A DNA stretch of 64,000 nt from CAZHNW01 sp942491575. Its GTDB lineage: Bacteria; Spirochaetota; UBA4802; UBA5550. Under the pieces are notes generated by a model that saw nothing but the letters and a program-made list of their open reading frames with translations, was not told where the DNA came from and ran no database searches. Shown here piece by piece: positions 44,031 to 52,693 of the stretch (position 1 is its first letter; every line of letters starts with the position of its first letter). The stretch is taken from positions 372,001 through 436,000 of the forward strand of contig CALOBT010000031.1 in the NCBI GenBank assembly GCA_942491575.1. The letters are read 5' to 3'. The translations under genes were made by a program, and so were the position numbers.

Positions 44031-47000
44031 ATGATAATGAAAATACAGCGACTACTCTTCGGAGCAATCATCCTTGCAACTTCATGTTTTGATGTTAATT
44101 TTGATAATCCCAACGATCCCGCAAGCGGTTCTTTTATCCCCGGCGAGTTTTCCATCACAGAAGGTTATAATACTATTGAACATGGAGTCGTATACGATTT
44201 CGGCTCCGTCAGCAAAGGGGGCATCAGCTATACCGCAGTATTTGTAATTTCAAATGAAGGCCTCGGTGATTTAAATATCACCAGTATTGAGATTGCGGGA
44301 GATGATGCTGACAGTTTTATTCTTAACAAGGGTTATCTGGTAAATGAAGTGGAAGGCGGTTCGGAAACCCGTTTTACTGTTGAATTCAGACCTGTTACTT
44401 ATGGTAATAAAACAGCTCTCATCACGTTATCCAATTCCGATTCTGATGAAAATAATTTTACTTTTTCCGTATCAGGTTCGGTTCTTGAACCCGATTTTTC
44501 AATTTCCATGGTATGGGAAGACTCAACTGTTCAGACAGGGAATAAAATAGAGTTGGGGGTAAATCACAGTGAGATATCAAGCCTTCAAAAAGAATATATT
44601 TTTACCGTAACGAACAATGGTACGGACAGTTTACAGATCTATGATGTGCCCAAGTATATTAATATTTGCGGGCCTGATGCCGATCGATTCTCCGTATTAA
44701 AACAGCCCAGGCCGGAAATCGAACCGGGGATGAGCTCAACATTTATCATTACTTTCGAACCTGAGCAAGTGGAAGACGCTGGTATTACTTATTCTCCGGC
44801 ATCTAATTACTATGCGGAACTGACTCTTAATACGAATGATCCTGACAAAAGCATCTATACAATCACCGTAAATGGAAAAGGATATACTCGCCAGACGGCG
44901 GCTGCATTAACAAATTCAGACGAATTTGCCGCATCCGTGGCTTCAAGCAATGATTATATAATAGCAGGCTCACCCTCGGATGACGGGATAGGCGAAGCGA
45001 CAACAGACAGTGGTTGCCTCTATATATTCTATCGCAACAGCGGTGGTATTAACAGGTGGAGAGAAAAAGAAAGGCTTTATCCTGATATTGTTACCGCAGG
45101 TGATCAATTCGGAAAATCAGTAGCAATAGATAAAGATACTGTTGTTGCAGGAGCCTGGAAAGCACATGTCGACACCAATGCAGATGCCGGTGCGGTCTAT
45201 GTATTTAACCGTAATGAAGGAGGTACAGGAAACTGGGGCCAGCAGGCAAGACTGGTCGCTGGTGACCCGATACAAAATTCAAATTTTGGCTGCTCAGTAG
45301 ATATAGCAGATAAATATCTCATAGCAGGTGCCTATCGAAGCTATAAAGATACCACTAAAACCGGGGCAGCATATATTTTTTATTATAATGGTTCTGCATG
45401 GATACAGCAGGCGAAGCTTACCCCTGATGACGGGGGCATTGGGGATGTATTCGGATGGTCAGTCGCAATAGATGGTGATTATGCTGTCGTGGGAGCGTAT
45501 CAGAATGATTCTGTAGCCTCCGGGAGCGGTGCTGTCTATATTTTTTACCGCAACCAGGGGGGAGAAAATAACTGGGGTCAGGTGAAGAAATTGATACCCT
45601 CTTTAATTGAAAGCAATCAGGATTTTGGCTATTCCGTCAGTATATCGGGAGATTATATATTAGTGGGAGCATATCATGACAGCGAAAAGGCACCCGGTGC
45701 GGGCGCTGTATCTGTTTTTTATCGTAACCAGGGGGGAGAAAACACATGGGGACTGCAGCAGAAACTAACAGCGGCTGATGCTGCAGATAATGATAATTTC
45801 GGGTATTCAGTAGCCATTGAAGGGGGCTATGCCTTAATAGGCGCGAACAATGAATCAGACTACGGTAATGGCGCGGGATCGGTATATCTTTTCAGGTTTG
45901 ATGGCTCATCCTGGCTGCAGCAGGATAAAGTCAATGACTCAAAAGAGACAGCAGGTAGCAGTTTCGGAGAATCGGTTGCACTGTGCAGTAATTACGCGGT
46001 AGCGGGAGCCCTTTATTACGATACAGGCACATCAACGGAACCTGGTTTTCTTACCATCTTCCCGGTCTTGAATGACCAAAAAATAATTCCGGAAGATGTG
46101 GATATGAACGATTATTTTGGGAACGCAGTGGCTGTTGGAGAAGAATTTGCTGTTGCGGGTACCGAGTCAGGTTATGGCATGGTAAGGGAAACTGGGAGTG
46201 CCTACATCTATCAGAAGCAAGAGGGATTCCTCAGTTATAGGAAAAAAGTATTTCCCGGTGATGGCAACATTGGAGATAAATTTGGAAGTTCAGTCGCCCT
46301 GGAAGGCAACAATGTGTTAGTAGGGTCCCCCCATGATGACATAAACGTAACAGGGGATGAAACCGAAGAAGGTAATGTCGGTTCTGTTTATATTTTCAAC
46401 AGAAATCAGGGGGGGGATGACAACTGGGGTGAAATGCAAAAACTTGTTGCAGATGATGCTACTGCCTTGAGTTGTTTCGGTACTTCAGTAGATATTGCCG
46501 GCAGTTACATAATTATCGGAGCCCCCTCTGACAGTATGCCCGGTACCAACTTCGGTTCTGCCTATATCTTTTATCAGGACGGAGACAACTGGGTGCAGCA
46601 GAAAAAACTAATTGCGAATGATGGAAGTGTAAATGATTACTTCGGCCATTCCGTAGCAATATATGGAGATTATGCTGTAGTGGGAGCGAAAGATGCAGAG
46701 AACGGTCTTCTTGCCACCGGTGCTGTTTATGTTTTTTATCGTAACGAGGGAGGCGAAAATAACTGGGGACAGACAGCAAAGCTCTATGCAAGTGACGGTG
46801 CCGGTGATGATAATTTCGGCTCATCAGTTGATATATACGGTGATTGTATCGTAGTGGGGGCCAGTTCGGGAAATAATATAATCGATGGTGCCGGTGCCGC
46901 ATACATATATGAAAAACCTGTGGGAGGATGGAGTGATATGACTGAAACAGCCAGGCTTCTCGCATGGGATACGGTGCCTAATAACAACTTTGGAAGCAGT

Positions 47001-47270
47001 GTCTCAATTTATGGTGATAAAATAGCAGTGGGAGCATTTTCTGATAACCTGTATTTAAGCGGTTCGATACATCTTTTTAAAAAGCCAGCGGATGGCTGGT
47101 CTGATATTGGCAGCATCTCCAAATTTGTATCAACTGGCGCTGATACGGACGATTATTTTGGAAAATCAGTATTCTTATATGGCAATTCTCTATTCGCAGG
47201 CGCCCACTGGGACGGGGATAATGGAACTAATGCAGGGGCAGCCTATTATTTTGTCCTTACGGGAGAGTAG
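44031..47270 (+). CDS. Large FG-GAP repeat lipoprotein with two choice-of-anchor domains
   Basis: The 1079 residues have a signal peptide and lipobox ATSC (about C19). Two immunoglobulin-like choice-of-anchor D type domains follow (about 55-165 and 170-285). A C-terminal array of about 14 repeats of 50-60 residues, each with an FG..SVAI.GDY.VVGA core and often YIFYRNQGGENNWG, runs from about 300 to the end. This is a seven-bladed beta-propeller type array (two propellers' worth). Such proteins are surface-exposed in many bacteria and may bind ligands or matrix. GAGGGG lies 9 bases before ATG 44031. Partial gene conversion between repeats is suggested by near-identical RNQGGENNWG segments. Confidence 0.85.
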   Translation: MIMKIQRLLFGAIILATSCFDVNFDNPNDPASGSFIPGEFSITEGYNTIEHGVVYDFGSVSKGGISYTAVFVISNEGLGDLNITSIEIAGDDADSFILNKGYLVNEVEGGSETRFTVEFRPVTYGNKTALITLSNSDSDENNFTFSVSGSVLEPDFSISMVWEDSTVQTGNKIELGVNHSEISSLQKEYIFTVTNNGTDSLQIYDVPKYINICGPDADRFSVLKQPRPEIEPGMSSTFIITFEPEQVEDAGITYSPASNYYAELTLNTNDPDKSIYTITVNGKGYTRQTAAALTNSDEFAASVASSNDYIIAGSPSDDGIGEATTDSGCLYIFYRNSGGINRWREKERLYPDIVTAGDQFGKSVAIDKDTVVAGAWKAHVDTNADAGAVYVFNRNEGGTGNWGQQARLVAGDPIQNSNFGCSVDIADKYLIAGAYRSYKDTTKTGAAYIFYYNGSAWIQQAKLTPDDGGIGDVFGWSVAIDGDYAVVGAYQNDSVASGSGAVYIFYRNQGGENNWGQVKKLIPSLIESNQDFGYSVSISGDYILVGAYHDSEKAPGAGAVSVFYRNQGGENTWGLQQKLTAADAADNDNFGYSVAIEGGYALIGANNESDYGNGAGSVYLFRFDGSSWLQQDKVNDSKETAGSSFGESVALCSNYAVAGALYYDTGTSTEPGFLTIFPVLNDQKIIPEDVDMNDYFGNAVAVGEEFAVAGTESGYGMVRETGSAYIYQKQEGFLSYRKKVFPGDGNIGDKFGSSVALEGNNVLVGSPHDDINVTGDETEEGNVGSVYIFNRNQGGDDNWGEMQKLVADDATALSCFGTSVDIAGSYIIIGAPSDSMPGTNFGSAYIFYQDGDNWVQQKKLIANDGSVNDYFGHSVAIYGDYAVVGAKDAENGLLATGAVYVFYRNEGGENNWGQTAKLYASDGAGDDNFGSSVDIYGDCIVVGASSGNNIIDGAGAAYIYEKPVGGWSDMTETARLLAWDTVPNNNFGSSVSIYGDKIAVGAFSDNLYLSGSIHLFKKPADGWSDIGSISKFVSTGADTDDYFGKSVFLYGNSLFAGAHWDGDNGTNAGAAYYFVLTGE

Positions 47271-47465
47271 GGTCAAGGCCAAAAAACATTGGCCTGTTCC
47301 AAGGCGTTGATTCAAGGCAACGCAGGGACAGGATGTTCCGGTATGTGCTAAAACGGAGACGTTAATAAAAAAAGCCACAGATCGTCAAAGATTTATACAG
47401 ATGTTAAAGTATAAAGACGGATATTGTTTTTATTTTTAAATAATACATATATAATAATCTTTGCA
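47271..47465. other. Intergenic between convergent genes
   Basis: It contains a weak 6-bp hairpin (GGCCAA/TTGGCC near 47277-47294) without a good T-tract. No gene is seen. Confidence 0.35.
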
Positions 47466-48248
47466 TTATTTTTTAATTTCATCTGCGCCGATGTGTGGCT
47501 GCTTTTTGTTATTGAATTTTCCCGTTGTCAGAAAATTATAGACTGCCTCCATAACTTCAGGGGCCTTCATGATAAAGGTGTGACTCCGTTTTACCACCAG
47601 GAAATCCTTCATGCCCCGCAGCCGTGCCCGCTTAATTGAAACCTTGCCGTCATCCTTTCCGGGGATTATAGCTGAATTGATCCAGTTAATTGAACTGCTT
47701 CCGGTTATTATCCCGGTATCGTATTTTATGGCACCGATAGAATTAGGGACACTGTTCTTTCCGGTGCCGAGTTGGCCGATGGCGGGCCCCAGTATTCTCC
47801 GGATGAAGAAATTATTCATAAGAAAATCAGCCACTTCGCTTCCACCATTTGGGGGAGAAATCATTACTATCCGGCCTATGTTGCGGGGGGAGAATTTTTT
47901 TAAATAGAAACGTACTATAATTCCCCCCATTGAGTGTGTAACGAAGTGGATTTTTTTTGAGGTATCACTGCATCGTGTCTCAATTGTTTCCCTGAGATAA
48001 TGTTCTGTGAGAAATTCGATTGTATGTTTTCGTGAGGGATAATCGAGATTGATAACATGAAAACCTTTACCGGCGAGGTGTTGTTCCATTTTTTGCATGG
48101 AGCCGGCATTTCTGCCGAGGCCATGGAGAAGTATTACGTGATCACCGCTGTTGGGATTTTCCTGTCGGTAGGTTCCCCGTAGGAAAGAGGGGAAAGTAAA
48201 AAGTCCCATGGTGAAGATAAAGAGGATAATTACGTCTGTTTTTTTCAT
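47466..48248 (-). CDS. Exported alpha/beta-hydrolase, lipase/esterase-like
   Basis: This 260-residue protein has an N-terminal hydrophobic signal segment (about 5-22). An alpha/beta-hydrolase fold follows: oxyanion motif LLHGLGR (41-47), nucleophile elbow THSMGG with S106, and conserved SPPNGGSEVADF after strand 6, as in triacylglycerol lipases of the LipA/EstA type. A catalytic aspartate (in DGKVS) and histidine (in SHTFIM) are plausible. The substrate is unknown; a lipid or acyl ester outside the cytoplasmic membrane is likely. It is convergent with the FG-GAP gene. Confidence 0.8.
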   Translation of the reverse strand: MKKTDVIILFIFTMGLFTFPSFLRGTYRQENPNSGDHVILLHGLGRNAGSMQKMEQHLAGKGFHVINLDYPSRKHTIEFLTEHYLRETIETRCSDTSKKIHFVTHSMGGIIVRFYLKKFSPRNIGRIVMISPPNGGSEVADFLMNNFFIRRILGPAIGQLGTGKNSVPNSIGAIKYDTGIITGSSSINWINSAIIPGKDDGKVSIKRARLRGMKDFLVVKRSHTFIMKAPEVMEAVYNFLTTGKFNNKKQPHIGADEIKK

Positions 48249-48388
48249 GATGGGGAATAATGCGCTATCAGAAATATCTTGTCAATACCGTTACCGGTGT
48301 ATGCGGTATTTTTAGCTAAGCGATAGGGGACGTGAAAATGTGGTAAAGGTGAACCGTCTTTGTTTTTCGTTTGGGATTAAGGTTTTTA

Positions 48389-48760
48389 TTATAAAACATT
48401 TTTTTCAGGCCATAGTTCATTTTCCCTTTCCTTCCCGAATGCCTGATTTGCTGTTAAATATATTAGTTTCTTACTACCTATATTTTTAATTCCATGGTTT
48501 GAGTTTGATGGGATAAAAATAGCGTCACCCTCTTTTACTTCTTTGCTTTCATCATCAATAATCATCAAACCTGATCCGGAAACAATATAATAACACTGCT
48601 GCTGGTGGTGAGAATGCAAGAACTGCATTTGATTTGGATCAATATCAGTTATTTGAATTGATATCTCTTTTGAACCAGAGTTAGTTTCGCCAATGAGAAG
48701 ATTTGTTGAAAAACCATCATATTTTCCTATAGGAGTATTTGTTTTATTTGAGATTAGCAT
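48389..48760 (-). CDS. Cupin-domain protein
   Basis: This 123-residue small single cupin shows cupin motif 1 as HSHHQQQCYYIVSGSG (about 50-66) and motif 2 as GDAIFIPSNSNHGIKN (about 83-98). The motif histidines (the HSHH cluster and NHG) and a glutamine in place of the usual motif-1 glutamate would bind a metal. Function cannot be deduced: cupins of this size include isomerases, dioxygenases and ligand-binding proteins. It is monocistronic on the minus strand. Confidence 0.8.
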   Translation of the reverse strand: MLISNKTNTPIGKYDGFSTNLLIGETNSGSKEISIQITDIDPNQMQFLHSHHQQQCYYIVSGSGLMIIDDESKEVKEGDAIFIPSNSNHGIKNIGSKKLIYLTANQAFGKERENELWPEKNVL

Positions 48761-48810
48761 TTTTTAAATCCACCTATTTTTTATTAACGGATGTCCCTGC
48801 AGGGTGAATG

Positions 48811-49323
48811 TTAATGTATGTAGATAACCTTTCCGATGATGCTGTCTTCATGGACAGGCCCAAAGTAGCGGCTGTCGTATCCCCGGTCGGCATTGTCTGC
48901 AGTCAAAAAATATTCTCCCCTCCGGAGGCGCATGGGGGGCATAATATCTCTTTTTGAAAAATGAAGGGGGAAGACCCTCTTGTCACGGGAGATAACCTTC
49001 CAGGGGGGGGTAAACTTTCTTTCATTGACGTATAAAACTTTATTACGCATTTCTATACGGGCCTCATCAGCAGCGGTAACACGCAGCAGGAGTGTGTCAT
49101 CCGGGTCTTCGGGGTGCTCTATCAAAACGATGTCACCGATGCCGGGTGGGGTGGTTTTAAGCAGGAGGACATAACTGCCCCCGGGGACTGCAGGTTCCAT
49201 CGCGTTATCGGGGATCTGATAGGGGACCAGAAAAATCCGTGATACCAGAAAGCCAATTAACAGGCCAGCTGTGATAAAAAGAAGTTTTAAGGGAAGAATT
49301 GCTCCGCCACGGTCATCATTCAT
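48811..49323 (-). CDS. Signal peptidase I-like protein lacking catalytic Ser and Lys
   Basis: This 170-residue protein has one N-terminal transmembrane helix (about 12-33). An S26 fold follows: the region after the membrane reads NAMEPAVPGGSYVLL, where type I signal peptidases have SMxPTL, so the nucleophile serine is replaced by A41. The catalytic lysine region (YIKR in LepB) reads LLLRVT, leaving L80. Later motifs GEYFLTADNADRGYDSRYFG are well conserved. It should retain the fold but not the Ser-Lys dyad. It may be a non-catalytic paralogue; a canonical lepB should exist elsewhere. It is convergent/close to no partner except the metF gene 79 bases upstream on the same strand. Confidence 0.75.
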   Translation of the reverse strand: MNDDRGGAILPLKLLFITAGLLIGFLVSRIFLVPYQIPDNAMEPAVPGGSYVLLLKTTPPGIGDIVLIEHPEDPDDTLLLRVTAADEARIEMRNKVLYVNERKFTPPWKVISRDKRVFPLHFSKRDIMPPMRLRRGEYFLTADNADRGYDSRYFGPVHEDSIIGKVIYIH

Positions 49324-49402
49324 ATTCTATTGAACCCGGTTGAATTTTTCTGGCACTCTGTCAGAAATTGTTTCGAAGGTCAAAACAATTTTTACCGGTT
49401 TG

Positions 49403-50266
49403 CTATCCCTGCAGGCCCAGTTCTTCCATGATGCGGATTACCGCCAGGGATTTATTGACTGTATAGACGTGAAATCCCGGAACCCCCCACTCCTTCAGCT
49501 CCCGGCACTGCTCTACGGAAAATTCAAGGCCGGCATCGCAGAGAGAATCTTCGGAGCCGCAGCTGTTCAATATGCGGGAAAGTTTATCAGGTATGGTGGC
49601 TCCGCAGAGGCCTGTAATTTTCCTGATCTGACTGTGGTTGGTCACAGGCATGATCCCTGGTATTATAGGAACTTTTATCCCGATCTGTTCTACACGGTTC
49701 ATGAATTTGTAATAGTATTCATTGTCATAGAATAACTGGGTAATAATGAAGTTTGCTCCCGCATCAACCTTTTCTTTCAGGTGCAAAATGTCTGTCTCCA
49801 GATCAGGGGCTTCCAGGTGCCCTTCCGGGTAGGCCGCTGCTGCAATGGTGAATCCGTTTATGTCGTGTATATAATCAATCAATTCACCGGCATATGAGAA
49901 TCCCTCTGGATGCGGTCTAAAGGAAGTTTCTCCTGCAGGAGGGTCTCCCCGAAGGGCCAGTACGTTCTGGATGCCGCGTTCTTTAACTTCCCCAAGGTAT
50001 TCTTTAATTTCCTTTTTGCTTGAGCCTACACATGTGAAGTGAACCAGGGGTTCAATTCCAAAACGGATATAGACTTCCATGGCAATTTCAAGGGTTTTGC
50101 TCCGGGTTGACCCCCCCGCACCATAGGTTACGGATACAAAATCCGGGCGGTACGCGGAGAGTTTTTTCAGCTCGCGCCAGAGGTTTTCTTCGCCCACAGT
50201 GCTTTTTGGGGGGAAAATTTCGAAGGAAACAACGAATTTTTGTTTATAAAGTTTATCGAGTCTCAT
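49403..50266 (-). CDS. metF: Methylenetetrahydrofolate reductase MetF, stand-alone form
   Basis: This 287-residue TIM-barrel flavoenzyme is of the canonical methionine-pathway type. Visible motifs are SFEIFPPKS near the N-terminus (FEFFPPK-type), the catalytic glutamate region, VTYGAGGSTR (about 47-56) and ALRGDPP. No MetV lies beside it, so it probably uses a soluble donor (NAD(P)H or ferredoxin) to supply methyl-THF for methionine synthesis. The window thus encodes two functionally separate MTHFRs. It is preceded by a 447-base intergenic region shared with the flaA genes. Confidence 0.92.
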   Translation of the reverse strand: MRLDKLYKQKFVVSFEIFPPKSTVGEENLWRELKKLSAYRPDFVSVTYGAGGSTRSKTLEIAMEVYIRFGIEPLVHFTCVGSSKKEIKEYLGEVKERGIQNVLALRGDPPAGETSFRPHPEGFSYAGELIDYIHDINGFTIAAAAYPEGHLEAPDLETDILHLKEKVDAGANFIITQLFYDNEYYYKFMNRVEQIGIKVPIIPGIMPVTNHSQIRKITGLCGATIPDKLSRILNSCGSEDSLCDAGLEFSVEQCRELKEWGVPGFHVYTVNKSLAVIRIMEELGLQG

Positions 50267-50414
50267 GATTTTTCTCCTGAACTGTTCAGGTTGTATTTTC
50301 TGTTGAATACTGGTGCGGCTAGGCTGAAATATTATATATTTAAGCGATCTGTTTCGACCTGTTGCAGTGCAGTTAAATTTTTTAAGATTGTTCCTAAATC
50401 TTTTCAGATCACGG

Positions 50415-50444
50415 TTGACATCTAATTGATTTATGGCTTATAAT
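50415..50444 (+). promoter_or_regulatory. Sigma-70-like promoter, distal
   Basis: TTGACA (50415-50420) and TATAAT (50439-50444) are both perfect consensus boxes with an 18-base spacer. The site is 270 bases upstream of flaA2 and would give a long leader, so its use is uncertain. Confidence 0.55.
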
Positions 50445-50543
50445 TGCAAATAAATTTTTTCTATTTTTCAGGTATTATGTCGGGTTATTCATTAATTTAG
50501 ACAAATTTTTGAGTATGAGTAGTTAGACGATTTTATTAATTTC

Positions 50544-50572
50544 TTGACAAAGTAATAATTCAATATCATAAT
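50544..50572 (+). promoter_or_regulatory. Sigma-70-like promoter of flaA2-flaA1
   Basis: TTGACA (50544-50549) and CATAAT (50567-50572) have a 17-base spacer, upstream of flaA2 by about 140 bases. It is the best promoter candidate for the flagellar sheath genes. A housekeeping-type promoter fits reports that spirochaete flaA genes are not fully dependent on the flagellar sigma factor. Confidence 0.55.
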
Positions 50573-50713
50573 AAAAATAGAATATACATGGTATAATAAA
50601 TGCTAAATATTTAGTATAAGAATGCCGATATTTTTAGAAGAAAGGTGTAGGTTTTTCCAGTACTACAGGGATGACAATGATGGAAAAATCAAAGTAATAA
50701 AAGGAGTTTCTCA

Positions 50714-51487
50714 ATGAAAAGGATGGCTAAAGCTGCTTCATTATCGATCTTCATTGGACTTCTGGTCCTCTTCTTTGGTAATGTAAGTATTAATGTTCAA
50801 GCACAGCCAGCTGACCCTAATGCAGGTAAGCCGGCAACCGAGAAGAAGAAGCAGGATGGTCTGGTCGTTGACTGGCTCAATGATTTTGAAGCCTGTGAAG
50901 ACTGGAGGGCCATGTCAACATGTCCTCTGGGTGAAACGAAAATTCGCAAGATTCCCGGTAAACCCCGGCCAGTGAACAGTGAAGGGAAATTTGTAAACGA
51001 AGACGGTCAACCCGGCGAATTCAAAAATGAGATGGCCGATGAAAACGGTATCTCTCACAAAAACGAGTATGTATTGGGCGTAAAATCATATTTCCTGGAT
51101 CGTGGTTTTGACCGCGTGGAAGTTTTTCCTCCCAATGAGTACATTATTCGTGGGAAGGCCCGAGAGTTGAAAGTATGGGTGTTGGGACGAAAATTCAGGC
51201 ATACCCTCTATGTAAAACTAAGAGATTATAGAGGACATGTTCATAAATTGAAAATTGGTCGTCTCGATTTCTGGGGCTGGAAAGAAATGTCGATGATAAT
51301 ACCTGGTTGGCTGCCGCAATCGGCAAGCTATGCCATCCTTGATAAGAATCTGCATTTTGTGTCATTCTTTGTTGAATGCGATAAGTTCGAAGTACCCGGT
51401 ACCTTCTATGTCTACATGGATCAGTTCAGGATTGTTACTGACCTGTCTGAGTTTACCGGTGATTCAACAATTAAGGATACCTGGTAA
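50714..51487 (+). CDS. flaA2: Flagellar filament outer-layer protein FlaA (FlaA2-like)
   Basis: This 257-residue protein has a signal peptide (about 1-30, ending NVQAQ) and belongs to the spirochaete FlaA family that coats the FlaB core of periplasmic flagella. Characteristic segments are VVDWLNDFEACEDWRAMS near residue 50, RELKVWVLGRKF (about 153-164) and YVYMDQFRIVTD near the end. The first-position gene of the pair and its length resemble Leptospira FlaA2. Export to the periplasm is expected through Sec. It is 31 bases upstream of a second flaA gene, and a terminator follows the pair. Confidence 0.85.
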   Translation: MKRMAKAASLSIFIGLLVLFFGNVSINVQAQPADPNAGKPATEKKKQDGLVVDWLNDFEACEDWRAMSTCPLGETKIRKIPGKPRPVNSEGKFVNEDGQPGEFKNEMADENGISHKNEYVLGVKSYFLDRGFDRVEVFPPNEYIIRGKARELKVWVLGRKFRHTLYVKLRDYRGHVHKLKIGRLDFWGWKEMSMIIPGWLPQSASYAILDKNLHFVSFFVECDKFEVPGTFYVYMDQFRIVTDLSEFTGDSTIKDTW

Positions 51488-51518
51488 AATTACGGTATAA
51501 GAAGAATGGAGGCTTATA

Positions 51519-52433
51519 ATGAACGTATATAAACGATCAGTATCCATAGCATTAACGTTGATTGCCGTTGTTTCTTTCGGTCTGATGACGACTAAGAATG
51601 CTGATTCAAAAATAGTTACTAATGTTGAGGCTGATATCAGCGGCGACGCCCTGAAGGCAGTTGTTGTTGAAGATTTTGAAAAGGGGACCGTCGCTAAAAG
51701 CATTGCTGATGATGGATGGTTTGTTAAATCGACCCCAAAAAAATATACAAGTGAGGAAACGGAGAAGAAGCTTAAGCGGAAAAATCCCGTTCCTGTCCTG
51801 GATATAAAATTTATGGGGGGCGCACCCAACGATATGCAGGTTGAAGAGTGGTCCCTTACCGATCTGGGAAAACAAAAGACAAAAATTCTCGGGGTCCGGT
51901 TTCAATTCCGATATCCCGGTCATAATTCAGTTCATATACTTCCTCCAATGGAAGTCGACTGGAAATCAAAGAAACCCGTGAAGAGATATAATCCTAACAC
52001 CAGGAAGGATGAACAGGAACGAGGGATTCAGCTTCCCGGGAAAGCAAAGGCCCTTTCTGTATGGGTTCACGGTCGTGGAAATCCCTATGACTTTGAAATC
52101 TGGATTAAAGACTATCGCGGCAACACTCATATTCTTAAACTTGGGTCAGTTAACTTTGTCGGCTGGCGGCCTTTAAAGGCATTTATTCCCGTCAGTGTTC
52201 CTCAATCTTATGAATCATACCCGCAGACACGGGTCACCAAGGTTGTTCGTTTTGTCCTGCGGTCTCAGATTCAGAGACATGCGGAGGAATTGACAGAAAA
52301 CACTTACTTCTTTTTTGATCAGTTGAAGGTTTTAACCGATACCTATGAGGTTAATTTTGACGGTTCAGACCTCCATAAGTCATTTGAAAAGGACGGATCC
52401 GGCGGTACCAGCACCAAGCCAGCTAATCCATAA
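51519..52433 (+). CDS. flaA1: Flagellar filament outer-layer protein FlaA (FlaA1-like)
   Basis: The 304 residues have a signal peptide (about 1-28) and a FlaA domain with VVEDFEKGTV (about 44-53), LGVRFQFRYPGHNSV and ALSVWVHGRGNPYDFEIWIKDYRG in the centre, then FFFDQLKVLTDTYEV. It is a paralogue of the preceding gene: both share the VWV.GR, the IKDYRG/LRDYRG and MDQ/FDQ elements. Two FlaA proteins are common in spirochaetes and influence cell curvature and motility. GGAGG lies 7-9 bases before the ATG. Confidence 0.87.
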   Translation: MNVYKRSVSIALTLIAVVSFGLMTTKNADSKIVTNVEADISGDALKAVVVEDFEKGTVAKSIADDGWFVKSTPKKYTSEETEKKLKRKNPVPVLDIKFMGGAPNDMQVEEWSLTDLGKQKTKILGVRFQFRYPGHNSVHILPPMEVDWKSKKPVKRYNPNTRKDEQERGIQLPGKAKALSVWVHGRGNPYDFEIWIKDYRGNTHILKLGSVNFVGWRPLKAFIPVSVPQSYESYPQTRVTKVVRFVLRSQIQRHAEELTENTYFFFDQLKVLTDTYEVNFDGSDLHKSFEKDGSGGTSTKPANP

Positions 52434-52519
52434 AATGGGAAGAATTACCGTAACAAAGTAAGTAAGGATAGTACTAACATACTGTATAGAGAATTGTAAC
52501 GCAAATATCGTATATGCGG

Positions 52520-52548
52520 AAATACCCATCGGTAAAAGATGGGTATTT
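52520..52548 (+). terminator. Terminator after flaA1
   Basis: AAATACCCATC and GATGGGTATTT form an 11-bp stem with a 7-base loop, followed by TCTGTTT. It lies 87 bases after the flaA1 stop. Confidence 0.75.
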
Positions 52549-52693
52549 TCTGTTTATCGGAAGTGAAAAATTCATCCCATTTATATACAAATTAGTATAG
52601 GTGGCGGGATCATTTTTCATGTAACTTATGCCCTAGGGCAGCGATGCCGTTCAGCAGAAATTATTGCTGTCGGCTAAACCAGCAGGTGGTAAA

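Larger units (their letters stand above)
50267..50713. other. Intergenic region between divergent metF and flaA genes
   Basis: The 447 bases are AT-rich and carry at least two sigma-70-like promoters on the plus strand (listed separately). I looked for SAM-type or other riboswitch hallmarks next to metF and found none I could support. No gene is apparent. Confidence 0.5.

Noticed and set aside
50267..50713. A SAM or cobalamin riboswitch upstream of metF
   Set aside because: I found no conserved riboswitch core or terminator/antiterminator pair on the minus strand; only AT-rich sequence and plus-strand promoters.
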